From contig NZ_LQIW01000002.1 of NCBI RefSeq assembly GCF_001500025.1, positions 124,001 through 188,000 of the forward strand: a stretch of DNA of 64,000 nucleotides. Direction: 5' to 3'. This stretch comes from Mycobacterium sp. IS-1590 (lineage in GTDB: Bacteria > Actinomycetota > Actinomycetes > Mycobacteriales > Mycobacteriaceae). Shown one piece after another: positions 48,280 to 59,197 of the stretch. Within the stretch, counting starts at the first letter, position 1, and each line of letters begins with the position of its first letter. The notes under the pieces are model-generated. The model was not told the origin of the DNA. It ran no database searches and saw only the letters and a list, made by a program, of their open reading frames with translations. Position numbers and translations under genes: made by a program.

Positions 48280-49671
48280 TCAGCCGGTGCCCCGCTCGGC
48301 CGCAGCGGTCTCCCGGTCCAAGCGCTGCGCCCGGTAGATCGACACCTCGGTGCGCGACATCAACATGTAGGCGACACCGACCGCGACCATCGCGCACGGG
48401 AGCACCGAGAACGAGCCGGTCATCTCCGCCACCATGATCATCACGGCCAGCGGCGCGTGCGCGACGCTGCCGAAGCACGCCATCATGCCGACGACGACGA
48501 AGGTGGCGGGGCTGTCGGGGATTCCGGGAGCGTCGACCAGATCGCCGAGTCGCCACAGAGCCGCGCCGACGAATGCGCCCACGACCACACCGGGCCCGAA
48601 GATGCCGCCCGATCCGCCGGTGCCGATCGACAACGATGTCGCCACAATCTTGGCCAGCGGCAGTATCAGCACGATCCACAGCGGGATCGCCATCAGGGTG
48701 TCGGTGGCGGTCGCCTTCTGCGCCCATCCGTACCCGCTCGCGAGTACCTGTGGGATCGCCAGGCCCAGCAGTCCCACCGCCAGCCCGCCGACCGCGGGTT
48801 TGAGCACCTTGTGGCCGGGCAGTCGTCCGGTCAGTGCGACGGTGGCGTAGAAGATGCGCGCGTAGAGGTACCCGACGCCGGCCGCGACGACGCCAAGCAC
48901 GACGAACCAGCCCAAATCCAGCGGGCTGTCGAACCGGTAGTCGGTGGCGACGAACCCGAACAGCGGGTCGAACCCGAGGATCGAACCGAGTACCGAGTAG
49001 GCGGTCGCCGAGGTGATGAATCCCGGGATCAATGCCCGGTAGTCGAAATCGCGGCGGTACACGATCGACGCCGCCAGCACCGCGCCACCCAGCGGGGCGC
49101 CGAAGATCGCCCCGATGCCCGATCCGATGCCGAGCGACACGGCCACACGCCCGTCCTGGTCGGACAGGTTCAGCCAGCGCGTCAGCATGGACCCGAAGCC
49201 CGCGGAGATCTGCGCCGCGGGGCCCTCACGGCCGCCGGAACCGCCCGACCCGATGGTCAACGCGCTGGCGATGGTCTTGATCACGATGGCTCGTCCGCGG
49301 ATGGCGCGAGGGTCGGTGTGCACGGCCTCGATGGCGCTGTCGGTGCCGTGTCCCTCGGCCTCCGGCGCGAATGTCGCGACCAGCCAGGCCGATACGAGTG
49401 CGCCGCCGCAGACCACCAGCGGGATGGCCCACGGTCGTTCGAAGCCGGTCGAACCGGGGTCGCCGCCGTCGCCGACCGGTTTGGGGATGCGGTAACCGGC
49501 CAGGTCACCGAGAAGGAAGTCGCCCGCGTACTCGAGCGCCAGATAGAACACCACCGCCCCGAGGCCGGCGATGACGCCGATAGAGATCCCGAGGATCAGC
49601 CACTTACGGATGTAACCGGAGCGTCGAATGAATCCACCGAGCCCGCCGCCGGCTTCACGGGTCTCGGCCAT
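48280..49671 (-). CDS. ClC-type chloride channel/antiporter
   Basis: 463-residue ClC protein with the three ion-path motifs: GSGGSGGREGP (residues about 142-152, with the gating Glu), GSGIGAIFGAPLGG and GTGGSGGIFGPG. About ten membrane helices are readable. The conserved Glu in GREGP is present, so a Cl-/H+ exchange mode is possible; the second proton Glu of antiporters was not located. It faces the dps gene tail to tail across 48 bases. Confidence 0.9.
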   Translation of the reverse strand: MAETREAGGGLGGFIRRSGYIRKWLILGISIGVIAGLGAVVFYLALEYAGDFLLGDLAGYRIPKPVGDGGDPGSTGFERPWAIPLVVCGGALVSAWLVATFAPEAEGHGTDSAIEAVHTDPRAIRGRAIVIKTIASALTIGSGGSGGREGPAAQISAGFGSMLTRWLNLSDQDGRVAVSLGIGSGIGAIFGAPLGGAVLAASIVYRRDFDYRALIPGFITSATAYSVLGSILGFDPLFGFVATDYRFDSPLDLGWFVVLGVVAAGVGYLYARIFYATVALTGRLPGHKVLKPAVGGLAVGLLGLAIPQVLASGYGWAQKATATDTLMAIPLWIVLILPLAKIVATSLSIGTGGSGGIFGPGVVVGAFVGAALWRLGDLVDAPGIPDSPATFVVVGMMACFGSVAHAPLAVMIMVAEMTGSFSVLPCAMVAVGVAYMLMSRTEVSIYRAQRLDRETAAAERGTG

Positions 49672-49683
49672 GGTCTCCAGATG

Positions 49684-50499
49684 CTAGTGCGGCGCTGCGC
49701 GGTATGCAGTCAGTCTGGCGGTGATCGCCACGCCGCCACCGGGGCCGACGGCTTGCCCCTCGGCAACACCCGTCCTGCGCCCGACACGCAAAGCGGTTCC
49801 CACATAACGGGATTCGGGTCCGCTGTGGAAGGGCCGCAAGAAGTTGACCCGCAGCGACGCAGTCCGCAGCGGATGTTTCTGACCTGCGTCGTCGAGTGCC
49901 GCGGCCGCCACCAGTTCCAGCGCCATGGCCGTCACCCCGCCGTGCACGATGCCGATCGCGTTGTTCAGCACGGGATCCTCGTCCTGCAACAGAACCCGGC
50001 CCGCGCCGCCGCTCTCGGCGACGCGAACCGCCATCCGGTCGGCAAGCGTCCCGGGCGGCAGCGGGCCGGACGGGCCGTCGGGGAACGGTGCGATGTCGGC
50101 GGGCGACTGGATGTAGAACGAGCGCACGGTGGCGGTGGCGAGCACGGTGCCGCGGTGGGTGAGTTCGCACAGCGCCAACGCCACGTCGCTCTTGGCGCCG
50201 AACGGCCGGGCGGTCGCGACCACAGGTACATCGGGTGCGCCTGCGATGATCTCGGCGGCGTGCGGATCTGCTTCCAGGGACAGCTCGCTGGACACCGTCC
50301 ACTCGTCATCGGCGCGGCGCCGGTGGTTGACGAGGCCGCACGCGTGATCGACCAGCATCGCCATGGGCGCGATGGTCGGGGCGCCGGTCAGCGGGTTCAC
50401 CATTCCACCCACCGGAATCGAGGCCACACACTCGTCGGGCGTGTCCACGGACGTCGCGATGCCGAACCGGCCCAACGGAGTGTTCAGTGGATGTGACAT
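49684..50499 (-). CDS. Thioesterase-superfamily (hotdog) protein, PaaI-like
   Basis: 271-residue protein with two hotdog domains. The second contains NNAIGIVHGGVTAMALE, the PaaI-type motif around the active Asn/Asp; the first is more degenerate (LVDHACGLVNHRR). It probably hydrolyses acyl-CoA. Its start is about 50 bases from the copper-ATPase ATG on the other strand, so the CsoR-like box at 50533-50551 lies between two divergent genes. Whether it shares copper control is unknown. Confidence 0.78.
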   Translation of the reverse strand: MSHPLNTPLGRFGIATSVDTPDECVASIPVGGMVNPLTGAPTIAPMAMLVDHACGLVNHRRRADDEWTVSSELSLEADPHAAEIIAGAPDVPVVATARPFGAKSDVALALCELTHRGTVLATATVRSFYIQSPADIAPFPDGPSGPLPPGTLADRMAVRVAESGGAGRVLLQDEDPVLNNAIGIVHGGVTAMALELVAAAALDDAGQKHPLRTASLRVNFLRPFHSGPESRYVGTALRVGRRTGVAEGQAVGPGGGVAITARLTAYRAAPH

Positions 50500-50532
50500 C
50501 GGGATACAGCGTGACCGAACAAGCCCTGGCTA

Positions 50533-50551
50533 TATACCCCTAGGGGGTATA
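50533..50551. promoter_or_regulatory. CsoR-like copper operator
   Basis: TATACCCC-TAG-GGGGTATA, eight-base arms. It resembles the GC-rich/TA palindromes used by CsoR-type copper sensors and sits two bases before the ATPase ATG. No csoR gene is in the window. Confidence 0.6.
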
Positions 50552-50553
50552 CC

Positions 50554-52647
50554 ATGACCGCCATGACGCATACCGGCCATGGTGCACAACACCCGGACAC
50601 GGCCGCGGAGGGTCATTCGGGCCACGACCATCCGGGCGGCCACTCGAACGGCCACTCGGGCGGTCATGACCACGCCGGCCATGTAGCCGAGTTCCGGCGC
50701 CTGTTCTGGACCATGCTCGTGCTCGCCGTCCCCACGGTCGCGCTGTCCGGGATGTTCGCGATGATCCTCGGCTACTCGCTGCCCGACATCCCCGGGATCC
50801 GATGGGTTCCGCCGGTGCTCGGCACCGTGATGTACGTCTGGGGCGGGCGGCCTTTCCTGTCCGGGGCGATCAGTGAAATCCGTTCCCGCGCACCGGGAAT
50901 GATGCTGCTGATCGGGCTTGCGATCACGGTGGCGTTCCTGTCGTCCTGGGGCGCCAGCCTCGGCGTGCTGCACCATGAGCTCGACTTCTGGTGGGAACTG
51001 GCGCTGCTGATCGTGATCATGCTGCTCGGCCACTGGATCGAGATGCGCTCGCTCGCGCAGACCACGTCCGCGCTCGATTCGCTGGCTGCGCTGCTGCCCG
51101 ACGAGGCCGAGCGGGTCGTCGACGGCGGCACGGAGACCGTCGCACCGGCGCAGCTGCGGGTGGGCGACGTCGTGCTGGTGCGCCCGGGAGGCAACATCCC
51201 CGCTGACGGCGAGATCGTCGACGGCGCCGCGGACGTCGACGAGTCGATGGTCACCGGCGAATCGCGCCCGGTCCGCCGCGAGGCGGGCGACCACGTCGTG
51301 GCCGGCACCGTGGCCACCGACTCGGGGTTGCGGGTGCAGGTCAGCGCGGTCGGCGACGACACGACCCTCGCCGGCATCCAGCGGTTGGTGACCGAGGCGC
51401 AGAACTCGTCGTCGCGGGCCCAGCGCCTGGCGGACAAGGCGGCGGGCTGGCTGTTCTGGTTCGCATTGTCGGCGGCGGTCGTCACGGCGGTGGTGTGGTC
51501 GTTCGCGGGAATGCCCGCAGCGGCCGTCGTCAGGACCATCACGGTGCTGGTGATCGCCTGTCCGCACGCGCTCGGGCTGGCGATACCGCTGGTGGTCTCG
51601 ATCGCCACCGAACGCGCCGCGCGCGGCGGAGTTCTGGTCAAGGACCGGCTTGCGCTGGAGAGCATGCGCACCGTCGAGGCCGTGTTGTTCGACAAGACCG
51701 GCACGCTGACCAAGGGGGAGCCGACGGTCACCGGGGTTGCGACCGCGCCCGCCCAATCGGCCGAGGACGTCCTGACGTGGGCGGCGGCGGCCGAGGCGTA
51801 CTCCGAGCATCCGCTGGCCCGGGCGATCGTCGCGGCCGCGCGCGACCGCTCGCTGACGCTGCCACCGACCACCGACTTCAGCTCGTCCCCGGCGGTCGGC
51901 GTCACGGCCACCGTCGGGGGCCGAACCGTCCAGGTCGGCGGGCCGCGGATGCTGGTCGAAGCCGGGCTCACCGAGCTGCCCGATACCGGGCGGTGGCGCG
52001 ACGAAGGGGCGATCATCCTGCACGTCGTCGTCGACGGTGAGGCCGTGGGGGCGATCAAGCTGGCGGACGAGGTGCGACCGGAATCGCGGCAGGTGGTGGA
52101 GGCGCTGACCAAACTCGGCGTCGAAGTGGTGATGATCACCGGCGACGCGGAGGCCGTCGCGCGATCCGTGGCCGCCGACCTGGGGATCGAGCGCGTGTTC
52201 GCCGGGGTACGGCCGGAAGACAAGGCGGCGAAGGTGGCCGAACTGCAGCGCGAGGGCCGCAAAGTGGCGATGGTCGGGGACGGCGTCAACGACGCCCCCG
52301 CACTCGCCCAGGCCGACGTCGGTATCGCGATCGGCGCGGGGACCGACGTGGCGATCGCCTCGGCCGGGGTGATCCTGGCCGGATCGGATCCGCGCTCGGT
52401 GCTTTCGGTGCTGCTGCTGTCCCGCGCCGCCTATCGCAAGATGAAGCAAAACCTTTGGTGGGCAGCGGGATACAACCTGGTGTCGGTGCCGCTGGCTGCT
52501 GGGGTGCTGGCACCGGTCGGCTTCATCCTGCCGATGTCCGTCGGCGCGATCTTGATGTCGGCGTCGACCGTGGTGGTGGCGCTGAATGCCCAGCTGCTGC
52601 GACGGCTGGACCTCACCCCCGAGGCCAGCCTAAAGGCGGTTTTATAA
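50554..52647 (+). CDS. Copper-translocating P1B-type ATPase, CopB-like (CPH)
   Basis: 697-residue P-type ATPase. The N-terminus to about residue 42 is His-rich (GHSGHDHPGGHSNGHSGGHDH), typical of CopB-type pumps. Later motifs are TGES (about 226), CPH in VIACPHALG (a P1B-3 type), phosphorylation site DKTGTLTKG, and GDGVNDAPAL. This class exports Cu(II)/Cu(I) or related soft metals. It starts right after a CsoR-like palindrome, so copper induction is likely. No copper chaperone is adjacent. Confidence 0.88.
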   Translation: MTAMTHTGHGAQHPDTAAEGHSGHDHPGGHSNGHSGGHDHAGHVAEFRRLFWTMLVLAVPTVALSGMFAMILGYSLPDIPGIRWVPPVLGTVMYVWGGRPFLSGAISEIRSRAPGMMLLIGLAITVAFLSSWGASLGVLHHELDFWWELALLIVIMLLGHWIEMRSLAQTTSALDSLAALLPDEAERVVDGGTETVAPAQLRVGDVVLVRPGGNIPADGEIVDGAADVDESMVTGESRPVRREAGDHVVAGTVATDSGLRVQVSAVGDDTTLAGIQRLVTEAQNSSSRAQRLADKAAGWLFWFALSAAVVTAVVWSFAGMPAAAVVRTITVLVIACPHALGLAIPLVVSIATERAARGGVLVKDRLALESMRTVEAVLFDKTGTLTKGEPTVTGVATAPAQSAEDVLTWAAAAEAYSEHPLARAIVAAARDRSLTLPPTTDFSSSPAVGVTATVGGRTVQVGGPRMLVEAGLTELPDTGRWRDEGAIILHVVVDGEAVGAIKLADEVRPESRQVVEALTKLGVEVVMITGDAEAVARSVAADLGIERVFAGVRPEDKAAKVAELQREGRKVAMVGDGVNDAPALAQADVGIAIGAGTDVAIASAGVILAGSDPRSVLSVLLLSRAAYRKMKQNLWWAAGYNLVSVPLAAGVLAPVGFILPMSVGAILMSASTVVVALNAQLLRRLDLTPEASLKAVL

Positions 52648-53060
52648 GAATCTGGCTAGGCTTTGCGCAAACTTCAACACACCGGTCTAAGCTGGTAAAA
52701 GCGCTGAAATTGCGCGCTTCAGCAAACGCCAGGCGGCGTCGGGAGGCAAGTGTGATGTGTACCGCACTCCGCTGGAGAATTGCTGCACGCCTTGAAAATG
52801 CCAGGGCGACAACGGAATCGGACGCCGGGCGGGGCGGTGGGCAGCGAGCCGTCCACACCGTCCTGCCGCTCTAGTTAGGCTCTACTAAGTTGGCATGTCA
52901 CCCGGTGTTTGTCATATCGTTTTCTCCACTCGGGGCAAGTGGAAACAGGCCGGCGTTCGATGCTGCACGAAGGCACTCCATAGCCGGACCGGCAAACCGC
53001 CGTTGTCTACGGCTGTCAGGCAGAAGCTTCGTAAGACGTGCAGGAAAAGGGTAGGTGGGA
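52648..53060 (+). other. gltB leader region
   Basis: About 410 bases before gltB without a conserved gene. It holds a weak promoter-like pair TTGCGC (52663-52668) and TAAGCT (52688-52693, 19-base spacing), a small hairpin GCTGAA-N9-TTCAGC, a TAGGCT-type -10 candidate at 52875-52880 and a small open frame (52755-52874). The long leader suggests post-transcriptional control of glutamate synthase, but no known riboswitch was recognised. Confidence 0.45.
52755..52874 (+). CDS. Possible 39-residue upstream peptide of gltB
   Basis: ATG with a GGGAGG site eight bases upstream, giving a 39-residue basic peptide (MCTALRWRIAARLENARATT and on), ending with TAG at 52872-52874. Its start lies about 300 bases before gltB. 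It could be a regulatory upstream peptide or a chance open frame; no homologue is known to me. Confidence 0.3.
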   Translation: MCTALRWRIAARLENARATTESDAGRGGGQRAVHTVLPL

Positions 53061-56000
53061 ATGGCGCCCAGGATGCAAGGGCTGTACAACCCCGCGTTCG
53101 AGCACGACGCGTGCGGCGTGGCGATGGTGGCCGATATGCACGGTCGCCGCAGTCGCGACATCGTCGACAAGGCGATCACCGCTCTGGTGAACCTGGAGCA
53201 CCGTGGGGCGCAGGGCGCCGAGCCGAACACCGGCGATGGTGCGGGCATCATGTTGCAGGTCCCCGACTCGTTCCTGCGCGAGGTCGTCGACTTCGACCTG
53301 CCGGAGCCGGGTAGCTACGCCACCGGAATCGCGTTCCTGCCGCAGTCGTCGAAGGATGCGGCGACCGCGTGCGAGGCCGTCGAGAAGATCGCCGAGGCCG
53401 AAGGACTCGAGGTCCTGGGTTGGCGTGAGGTGCCGATCGACGACTCGCCGCTGGGCGCCCTGGCCCGCGACGCGATGCCGACGTTCCGGCAGGTGTTCAT
53501 GGGCGGTGCTTCAGGCATGGAGTTGGAGCGTCGCGCGTACGTGGTGCGCAAGCGCGCCGAACACGAGCTGGGCACCAAGGGGCCGGGCCAGGACGGGCCG
53601 GGACGCGAAACCGTGTACTTCCCAAGCCTTTCCGGACAGACCTTCGTCTACAAGGGCATGCTGACCACCCCGCAGCTCAAGGCCTTCTACCTCGACCTGC
53701 AGGACGACCGGCTCACCAGTGCGCTGGGCATCGTGCACTCGCGCTTCTCGACCAACACGTTCCCGTCGTGGCCGCTGGCCCACCCGTTCCGGCGCATCGC
53801 CCACAACGGCGAGATCAACACCGTTACCGGCAACGAGAACTGGATGCGCGCACGAGAGGCGCTCATCAAGACCGACGTGTTCGGCCCGAATCAGGACCTC
53901 GACAAGATCACCCCGGTCTGCACCCCGGGGGCGTCGGACACCGCCCGGTTCGACGAGGTGCTCGAACTGCTGCACCTGGGCGGGCGAAGCCTGCCGCACG
54001 CGGTGCTGATGATGATTCCGGAGGCCTGGGAGCGCAACGAGTCGATGGACCCGGCGCGCCGGGCGTTCTACGAGTACCACGCCTCGCTGATGGAGCCGTG
54101 GGACGGCCCGGCCTCGATGACCTTCACCGACGGCACGGTGATCGGGGCGGTGCTCGACCGCAACGGTCTCCGGCCGTCGCGGATCTGGGTGACCAGGGAC
54201 GGTCTGGTGGTCATGGCCTCGGAGGCCGGCGTGCTCGACCTCGATCCGTCGACGGTGGTCAAGAGGATGCGCCTGCAGCCGGGCCGCATGTTCCTGGTCG
54301 ACACCTCCAAGGGCCGCATCGTCGAGGACGAGGAGATCAAGGCCGAACTCGCCGCCGAACGCCCGTATCGGGAGTGGCTCGATGCCGGCCTGTTCCACCT
54401 CGACGAACTTCCGCCCGGTGACTACGTGCGCATGCCCCACCACCGGGTGGTGTTGCGCCAGCAGATCTTCGGCTTCACCTACGAGGAGCTCAACCTGTTG
54501 GTCGCGCCGATGGCGCGCACCGGCGCCGAGCCGCTCGGCTCGATGGGCACCGACACCCCCGTCGCCGTGCTGTCGCAGCGGCCGCGGATGCTCTACGACT
54601 ACTTCCAGCAGTTGTTCGCCCAGGTGACCAATCCTCCGCTGGACGCCATCCGTGAAGAGGTGGTGACCAGCCTGCAGGGCACGGTCGGCCCCGAGGGCGA
54701 CCTGCTCAACCCGGACGCCGAGTCGTGCCGCCAGATCGTGCTGCCACAGCCGATCCTGCGTAACGCCGAACTGTCCAAGCTGATCTGCGTCGACCCCGAC
54801 CACGAGATCCGCGGCCACAAGCACGGGATGCGCGCGGCGGTGATCCGCTGCCTGTACCCGGTCAACCGCGGTGGGCAGGGCCTCAAGGAAGCCCTCGACA
54901 ACGTGCGCGCGAAGGTGTCGGGCGCGATCCGCGAGGGGGCGCGCATCATCGTGCTCTCCGACCGCGAATCCAACGAGCAGATGGCGCCGATCCCGTCGCT
55001 GCTGTCGGTCTCGGCGGTGCACCACCACCTCGTCCGGGAGCGCACTCGCACCAAGGTCGGGCTGGTCGTGGAGGCCGGTGACGCCCGCGAGGTGCACCAC
55101 ATGGCCATGCTGTGCGGCTTCGGTGCGGCGGCGATCAACCCGTACATGGCGTTCGAGTCGATCGAGGACATGGTCGACCGCGGCGTGATCACCGGCATCT
55201 CCAGCGACCAGGCCAAGGCCAACTACGTCAAGGCCGCGGGCAAGGGCGTGCTGAAGGTCATGTCGAAGATGGGCATCTCCACGCTCGCCTCCTACACCGG
55301 CGCCCAACTGTTCCAGGCCATCGGCATCAACCAGCAGGTGCTCGACGAGTACTTCACCGGGTTGACCTGTCCCGTCGGTGGAATCGACCTCAACGACATC
55401 GCCGACGACGTCGCCGCCCGGCACTCGTTGGCCTATCTCGACCGGCCCGACGAGTGGGCGCACCGCGAACTCGAGGTCGGCGGTGAGTACCAGTGGCGCC
55501 GGGAGGGTGAGTACCACCTGTTCAACCCGGACACGGTGTTCAAGCTGCAGCACTCCACCCGCACCGGTCAGTACTCGATCTTCAAGGAGTACACCAAGCT
55601 GGTCGACGACCAGAGCGAGCGGATGGCCTCGCTGCGCGGGCTGCTCAAGTTCCGCGACGGGTTGCGCCCGCCGGTGCCGCTCGAGGAGGTGGAGCCCGCC
55701 AGCGAGATCGTCAAGCGGTTCTCCACCGGCGCGATGAGCTACGGTTCGATCTCGGCCGAGGCGCACGAGACGTTGGCCATTGCGATGAACCGCCTTGGCG
55801 GACGATCGAATTCGGGTGAGGGCGGCGAGCACGTCAACCGTTTCGACCGCGACGAGAACGGCGACTGGCGCCGCAGCGCGATCAAGCAGGTGGCGTCGGG
55901 CCGGTTCGGCGTGACGAGCCACTATCTGAGCAACTGCACCGACATCCAGATCAAGATGGCCCAGGGTGCGAAACCCGGTGAGGGCGGCCAGCTTCCGGGC

Positions 56001-57644
56001 GGCAAGGTCTACCCGTGGGTCGCCGAGGTGCGGCACTCGACGCCCGGCGTGGGGCTGATCTCCCCGCCGCCGCACCACGACATCTACTCGATCGAGGATC
56101 TCGCGCAGCTGATCCACGACCTGAAGAACGCCAACCCCCAGGCCCGTGTGCACGTCAAGCTGGTCTCCGAGAACGGCGTGGGAACGGTCGCGGCAGGGGT
56201 GTCCAAGGCGCATGCCGACGTCGTGCTGATCTCCGGTCACGACGGCGGTACGGGCGCGACGCCGCTGACGTCGATGAAGCACGCGGGCGCGCCGTGGGAG
56301 CTCGGCCTGGCCGAAACCCAGCAGACGTTGCTTCTCAACGGTCTTCGCGACCGCATCGTGGTCCAGGTCGACGGTCAGCTCAAGACCGGTCGCGACGTCG
56401 TGGTCGCCGCGCTCCTCGGCGCCGAGGAGTTCGGTTTCGCCACCGCGCCCCTGGTGGTGTCGGGCTGCATCATGATGCGCGTCTGCCACCTCGACACCTG
56501 CCCGGTCGGTGTGGCGACCCAGAACCCTGTGCTGCGCGAGCGGTTCACCGGTAAGCCCGAATTCGTCGAGAACTTCTTCATGTTCATCGCCGAGGAAGTG
56601 CGGGAGATGATGGCCCAGTTGGGCTTCCGCACCGTCAACGAGATGGTCGGGCAGGTCGGTGCGCTGGACACCACGAAGGCCGCCGAGCACTGGAAGGCCT
56701 ACAAGCTCGATCTCACGCCCGTGCTGCACGAGCCCGAGTCGGCCTTCATGAACCAGGACCTGTACTGCAGTTCGCGTCAGGACCACGGCCTCGACAAAGC
56801 ACTCGACCAGCAGCTGATCGTGATGTGCCGCGAAGCGCTGGATTCCCAGACGCCGGTGCGCTTCTCGACGACGATCGCCAACGTCAACCGGACCGTCGGT
56901 ACGATGCTCGGCCACGAGGTGACCAAAGCCTATGGCGGGCAAGGTCTTCCAGACGGCACCATCGACATCACCTTCGACGGATCGGCGGGCAACAGCTTCG
57001 GGGCGTTCGTACCGAAGGGCATCACGCTGCGGGTCTACGGCGACGCCAACGACTATGTCGGCAAGGGCCTCTCGGGCGGGCGGATCGTGGTGCGGCCGTC
57101 GGACAGCGCGCCCGAGGACTACGTCGCCGAAGACAACATCATCGCGGGCAACGTGATCCTGTTCGGTGCGACGAGCGGCCAGGTGTTCATCCGCGGCCAG
57201 GTCGGTGAGCGGTTCGCGGTGCGCAACTCCGGTGCGCACGCGGTGGTCGAAGGAGTGGGCGACCACGGTTGCGAGTACATGACGGGCGGCAAGATCGCGA
57301 TCCTCGGTCCGACGGGGCGCAACTTCGCCGCGGGAATGTCGGGCGGCATCGCCTACGTCTACGATCCCGACGGCGCGCTGCCGGCCAACCTCAACGCCGA
57401 GATGGTGGAACTGGAGGGCCTCGACGAGGAGGACCTCGAGTGGCTCGCGGGCATCATCCAGGCCCACGTCGATGCCACCGATTCCGCTGTCGGAGTACGT
57501 ATCCTCAACGACTGGGACAACAACGTGAAGCACTTCACCAAGGTGATGCCCCGCGATTTCAAGCGGGTACTCGAGGCGATCGCCGAGGCCGAACGGACCG
57601 GCGCCAACGTCGACGAGGCGATCATGGCGGCCGCCAGTGGCTGA
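53061..57644 (+). CDS. gltB: Glutamate synthase large subunit
   Basis: 1527-residue alpha subunit of NADPH-GOGAT, the same length as M. tuberculosis Rv3859c. N-terminal glutaminase domain with catalytic Cys at residue 18 after a short propeptide (HDACGVAMV). The central and synthase domains bind FMN and the iron-sulfur cluster ([24 protein letters not shown], and [15 protein letters not shown] with the 3Fe-4S Cys), ending in the GXGXG-rich beta-helix domain ([23 protein letters not shown]). It converts glutamine and 2-oxoglutarate to two glutamates. ATG 53061 is preferred over a GTG six bases upstream because AAAAGGG lies nine bases before it. gltD overlaps its end by eight bases. Confidence 0.97.
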   Translation: MAPRMQGLYNPAFEHDACGVAMVADMHGRRSRDIVDKAITALVNLEHRGAQGAEPNTGDGAGIMLQVPDSFLREVVDFDLPEPGSYATGIAFLPQSSKDAATACEAVEKIAEAEGLEVLGWREVPIDDSPLGALARDAMPTFRQVFMGGASGMELERRAYVVRKRAEHELGTKGPGQDGPGRETVYFPSLSGQTFVYKGMLTTPQLKAFYLDLQDDRLTSALGIVHSRFSTNTFPSWPLAHPFRRIAHNGEINTVTGNENWMRAREALIKTDVFGPNQDLDKITPVCTPGASDTARFDEVLELLHLGGRSLPHAVLMMIPEAWERNESMDPARRAFYEYHASLMEPWDGPASMTFTDGTVIGAVLDRNGLRPSRIWVTRDGLVVMASEAGVLDLDPSTVVKRMRLQPGRMFLVDTSKGRIVEDEEIKAELAAERPYREWLDAGLFHLDELPPGDYVRMPHHRVVLRQQIFGFTYEELNLLVAPMARTGAEPLGSMGTDTPVAVLSQRPRMLYDYFQQLFAQVTNPPLDAIREEVVTSLQGTVGPEGDLLNPDAESCRQIVLPQPILRNAELSKLICVDPDHEIRGHKHGMRAAVIRCLYPVNRGGQGLKEALDNVRAKVSGAIREGARIIVLSDRESNEQMAPIPSLLSVSAVHHHLVRERTRTKVGLVVEAGDAREVHHMAMLCGFGAAAINPYMAFESIEDMVDRGVITGISSDQAKANYVKAAGKGVLKVMSKMGISTLASYTGAQLFQAIGINQQVLDEYFTGLTCPVGGIDLNDIADDVAARHSLAYLDRPDEWAHRELEVGGEYQWRREGEYHLFNPDTVFKLQHSTRTGQYSIFKEYTKLVDDQSERMASLRGLLKFRDGLRPPVPLEEVEPASEIVKRFSTGAMSYGSISAEAHETLAIAMNRLGGRSNSGEGGEHVNRFDRDENGDWRRSAIKQVASGRFGVTSHYLSNCTDIQIKMAQGAKPGEGGQLPGGKVYPWVAEVRHSTPGVGLISPPPHHDIYSIEDLAQLIHDLKNANPQARVHVKLVSENGVGTVAAGVSKAHADVVLISGHDGGTGATPLTSMKHAGAPWELGLAETQQTLLLNGLRDRIVVQVDGQLKTGRDVVVAALLGAEEFGFATAPLVVSGCIMMRVCHLDTCPVGVATQNPVLRERFTGKPEFVENFFMFIAEEVREMMAQLGFRTVNEMVGQVGALDTTKAAEHWKAYKLDLTPVLHEPESAFMNQDLYCSSRQDHGLDKALDQQLIVMCREALDSQTPVRFSTTIANVNRTVGTMLGHEVTKAYGGQGLPDGTIDITFDGSAGNSFGAFVPKGITLRVYGDANDYVGKGLSGGRIVVRPSDSAPEDYVAEDNIIAGNVILFGATSGQVFIRGQVGERFAVRNSGAHAVVEGVGDHGCEYMTGGKIAILGPTGRNFAAGMSGGIAYVYDPDGALPANLNAEMVELEGLDEEDLEWLAGIIQAHVDATDSAVGVRILNDWDNNVKHFTKVMPRDFKRVLEAIAEAERTGANVDEAIMAAASG

Positions 57645-59103
57645 TCCCCGCGGTTTCCTCAAGTACACCCAGCGCGAGACGCCGCAACGGCGGCCTGTGC
57701 CGATTCGTCTGCGCGACTGGAAAGAGGTCTACGAAGACTTTTCCCACGACAGGCTGCGCGAGCAGGCGACCCGCTGTATGGATTGCGGGATACCGTTCTG
57801 CCACAACGGCTGTCCGCTCGGAAACCTGATTCCCGAGTGGAACGACCTGGTGCGCAACGACCGCTGGCGCGACGCCATCGAGCGGCTGCACGCGACGAAC
57901 AACTTCCCGGAGTTCACCGGCCGCCTGTGCCCCGCGCCGTGCGAGGGCTCGTGCGTTCTGGGTATCAACCAGGATCCCGTCACGATCAAGCAGGTCGAGG
58001 TCGAGATCATCGACAAGGCGTTCGACGAGGGCTGGGTGACGCCGCTGCCGCCGGATGTCAAGACGGGCAAGAAGGTTGCCGTCGTCGGCTCCGGCCCCGC
58101 CGGGCTGGCCGCGGCCCAGCAGCTGACCCGCGCCGGGCACAGCGTGACGTTGTTCGAGCGCGACGACCGCATCGGCGGGTTGCTGCGCTATGGCATCCCC
58201 GAATTCAAGATGGAGAAGCGCCACATCGACCGTCGTCTGGAGCAGATGGCGGCCGAGGGCACCGAGTTCTGCACCGGGGTCAACGTCGGCGTCGACATCA
58301 CCGCACAGCAGCTCCGCAAGGACTTCGACGCGGTGGTGCTCGCCGGCGGCGCGACGGAACGGCGCGACCTGCCGATCCCGGGCCGTGAGCTCGACGGCAT
58401 TCACCAGGCGATGGAGTACCTGCCGTGGGCCAACCGGGTCCAGCTCGGCGACCCCGTCACCGACGAGAACGGCCTGCCGCCGATCCACGCGAAGGACAAA
58501 AAGGTCATCATCATCGGCGGCGGTGACACCGGCGCCGACTGCCTGGGCACCGCGCACCGCCAGGGCGCGGCAAGCGTGCACCAGTTCGAGATCATGCCGC
58601 GGCCGCCGGAGACGCGCGCCGACTCGACGCCGTGGCCGGTATACCCGTTGATGTTTCGGGTGTCCTCGGCGCACGAGGAAGGCGGCGAGCGGGTCTACTC
58701 GGTCAACACCGAGGAGTTCATCGGTGAAGACGGGCATGTGACCGGGCTACGTGGCCACGAGGTCAAGATGAACGCGGGCAAGTTCGAGAAGGTCGAGGGC
58801 ACCGAGTTCGAGCTGGAAGCCGATCTCGTGCTGCTCGCGATGGGCTTCACGGGTCCCGAGCGGGAAGGCCTGCTGACCGACCTCGGCGTCGAGATCAACG
58901 AGCGGGGCAACGTCAGCCGGGATGCCGACTTCGCGTCCTCGGTGCCCGGTGTCTTCGTCGCAGGCGACATGGGGCGTGGGCAGTCGCTGATCGTGTGGGC
59001 GATCGCGGAGGGTCGCGCGGCCGCGGCGGGTGTGGACCGCTACCTGATGGGTCGGTCGGCGCTTCCGGCACCGATCAAACCGACCGCCGTGCCGCAGCGA
59101 TGA
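57637..59103 (+). CDS. gltD: Glutamate synthase small subunit
   Basis: 488-residue beta subunit of GOGAT, as in Rv3858c. N-terminal iron-sulfur Cys groups ([22 protein letters not shown]), FAD-binding [14 protein letters not shown] at about residues 148-161 and NADPH-binding [11 protein letters not shown] at about 289-299. It passes electrons from NADPH to the large subunit. GTG start overlaps gltB, so both are made from one mRNA. A 15-base direct repeat begins at its stop codon. Confidence 0.97.
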   Translation: MADPRGFLKYTQRETPQRRPVPIRLRDWKEVYEDFSHDRLREQATRCMDCGIPFCHNGCPLGNLIPEWNDLVRNDRWRDAIERLHATNNFPEFTGRLCPAPCEGSCVLGINQDPVTIKQVEVEIIDKAFDEGWVTPLPPDVKTGKKVAVVGSGPAGLAAAQQLTRAGHSVTLFERDDRIGGLLRYGIPEFKMEKRHIDRRLEQMAAEGTEFCTGVNVGVDITAQQLRKDFDAVVLAGGATERRDLPIPGRELDGIHQAMEYLPWANRVQLGDPVTDENGLPPIHAKDKKVIIIGGGDTGADCLGTAHRQGAASVHQFEIMPRPPETRADSTPWPVYPLMFRVSSAHEEGGERVYSVNTEEFIGEDGHVTGLRGHEVKMNAGKFEKVEGTEFELEADLVLLAMGFTGPEREGLLTDLGVEINERGNVSRDADFASSVPGVFVAGDMGRGQSLIVWAIAEGRAAAAGVDRYLMGRSALPAPIKPTAVPQR

Positions 59104-59146
59104 GCGCTCGCGCGAAGAGCCGAAGGTAGCGTGAGCGCTCGCGCGA
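59101..59146 (+). repeat. Two copies of a 15-base direct repeat after gltD
   Basis: TGAGCGCTCGCGCGA occurs at 59101-59115 (starting with the gltD stop codon) and again at 59132-59146. The unit has an internal GCGC-rich palindrome. It could form part of a terminator or be a short intergenic repeat. Confidence 0.7.
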
Positions 59147-59197
59147 CACGGCGCGCAATGTGCGGCTTTTGCGGCTGAACGCGCGACAGTAGGGGCG

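Noticed and set aside
52870..52890. IdeR/DtxR-like TTAG...CTAA element upstream of gltB
   Set aside because: Only four-base arms match, far short of a 19-base IdeR box. More likely part of a -10 region.
53511..57668. Very long open frame on the minus strand across gltB
   Set aside because: It is the antisense shadow of a GC-rich gene; no conserved domain reads in it, while gltB on the plus strand is unmistakable.
59101..59146. Possible attachment site from the 15-base direct repeat after gltD
   Set aside because: Only 16 bases separate the two copies, with no integrase or foreign DNA between them, so it is not an att pair.
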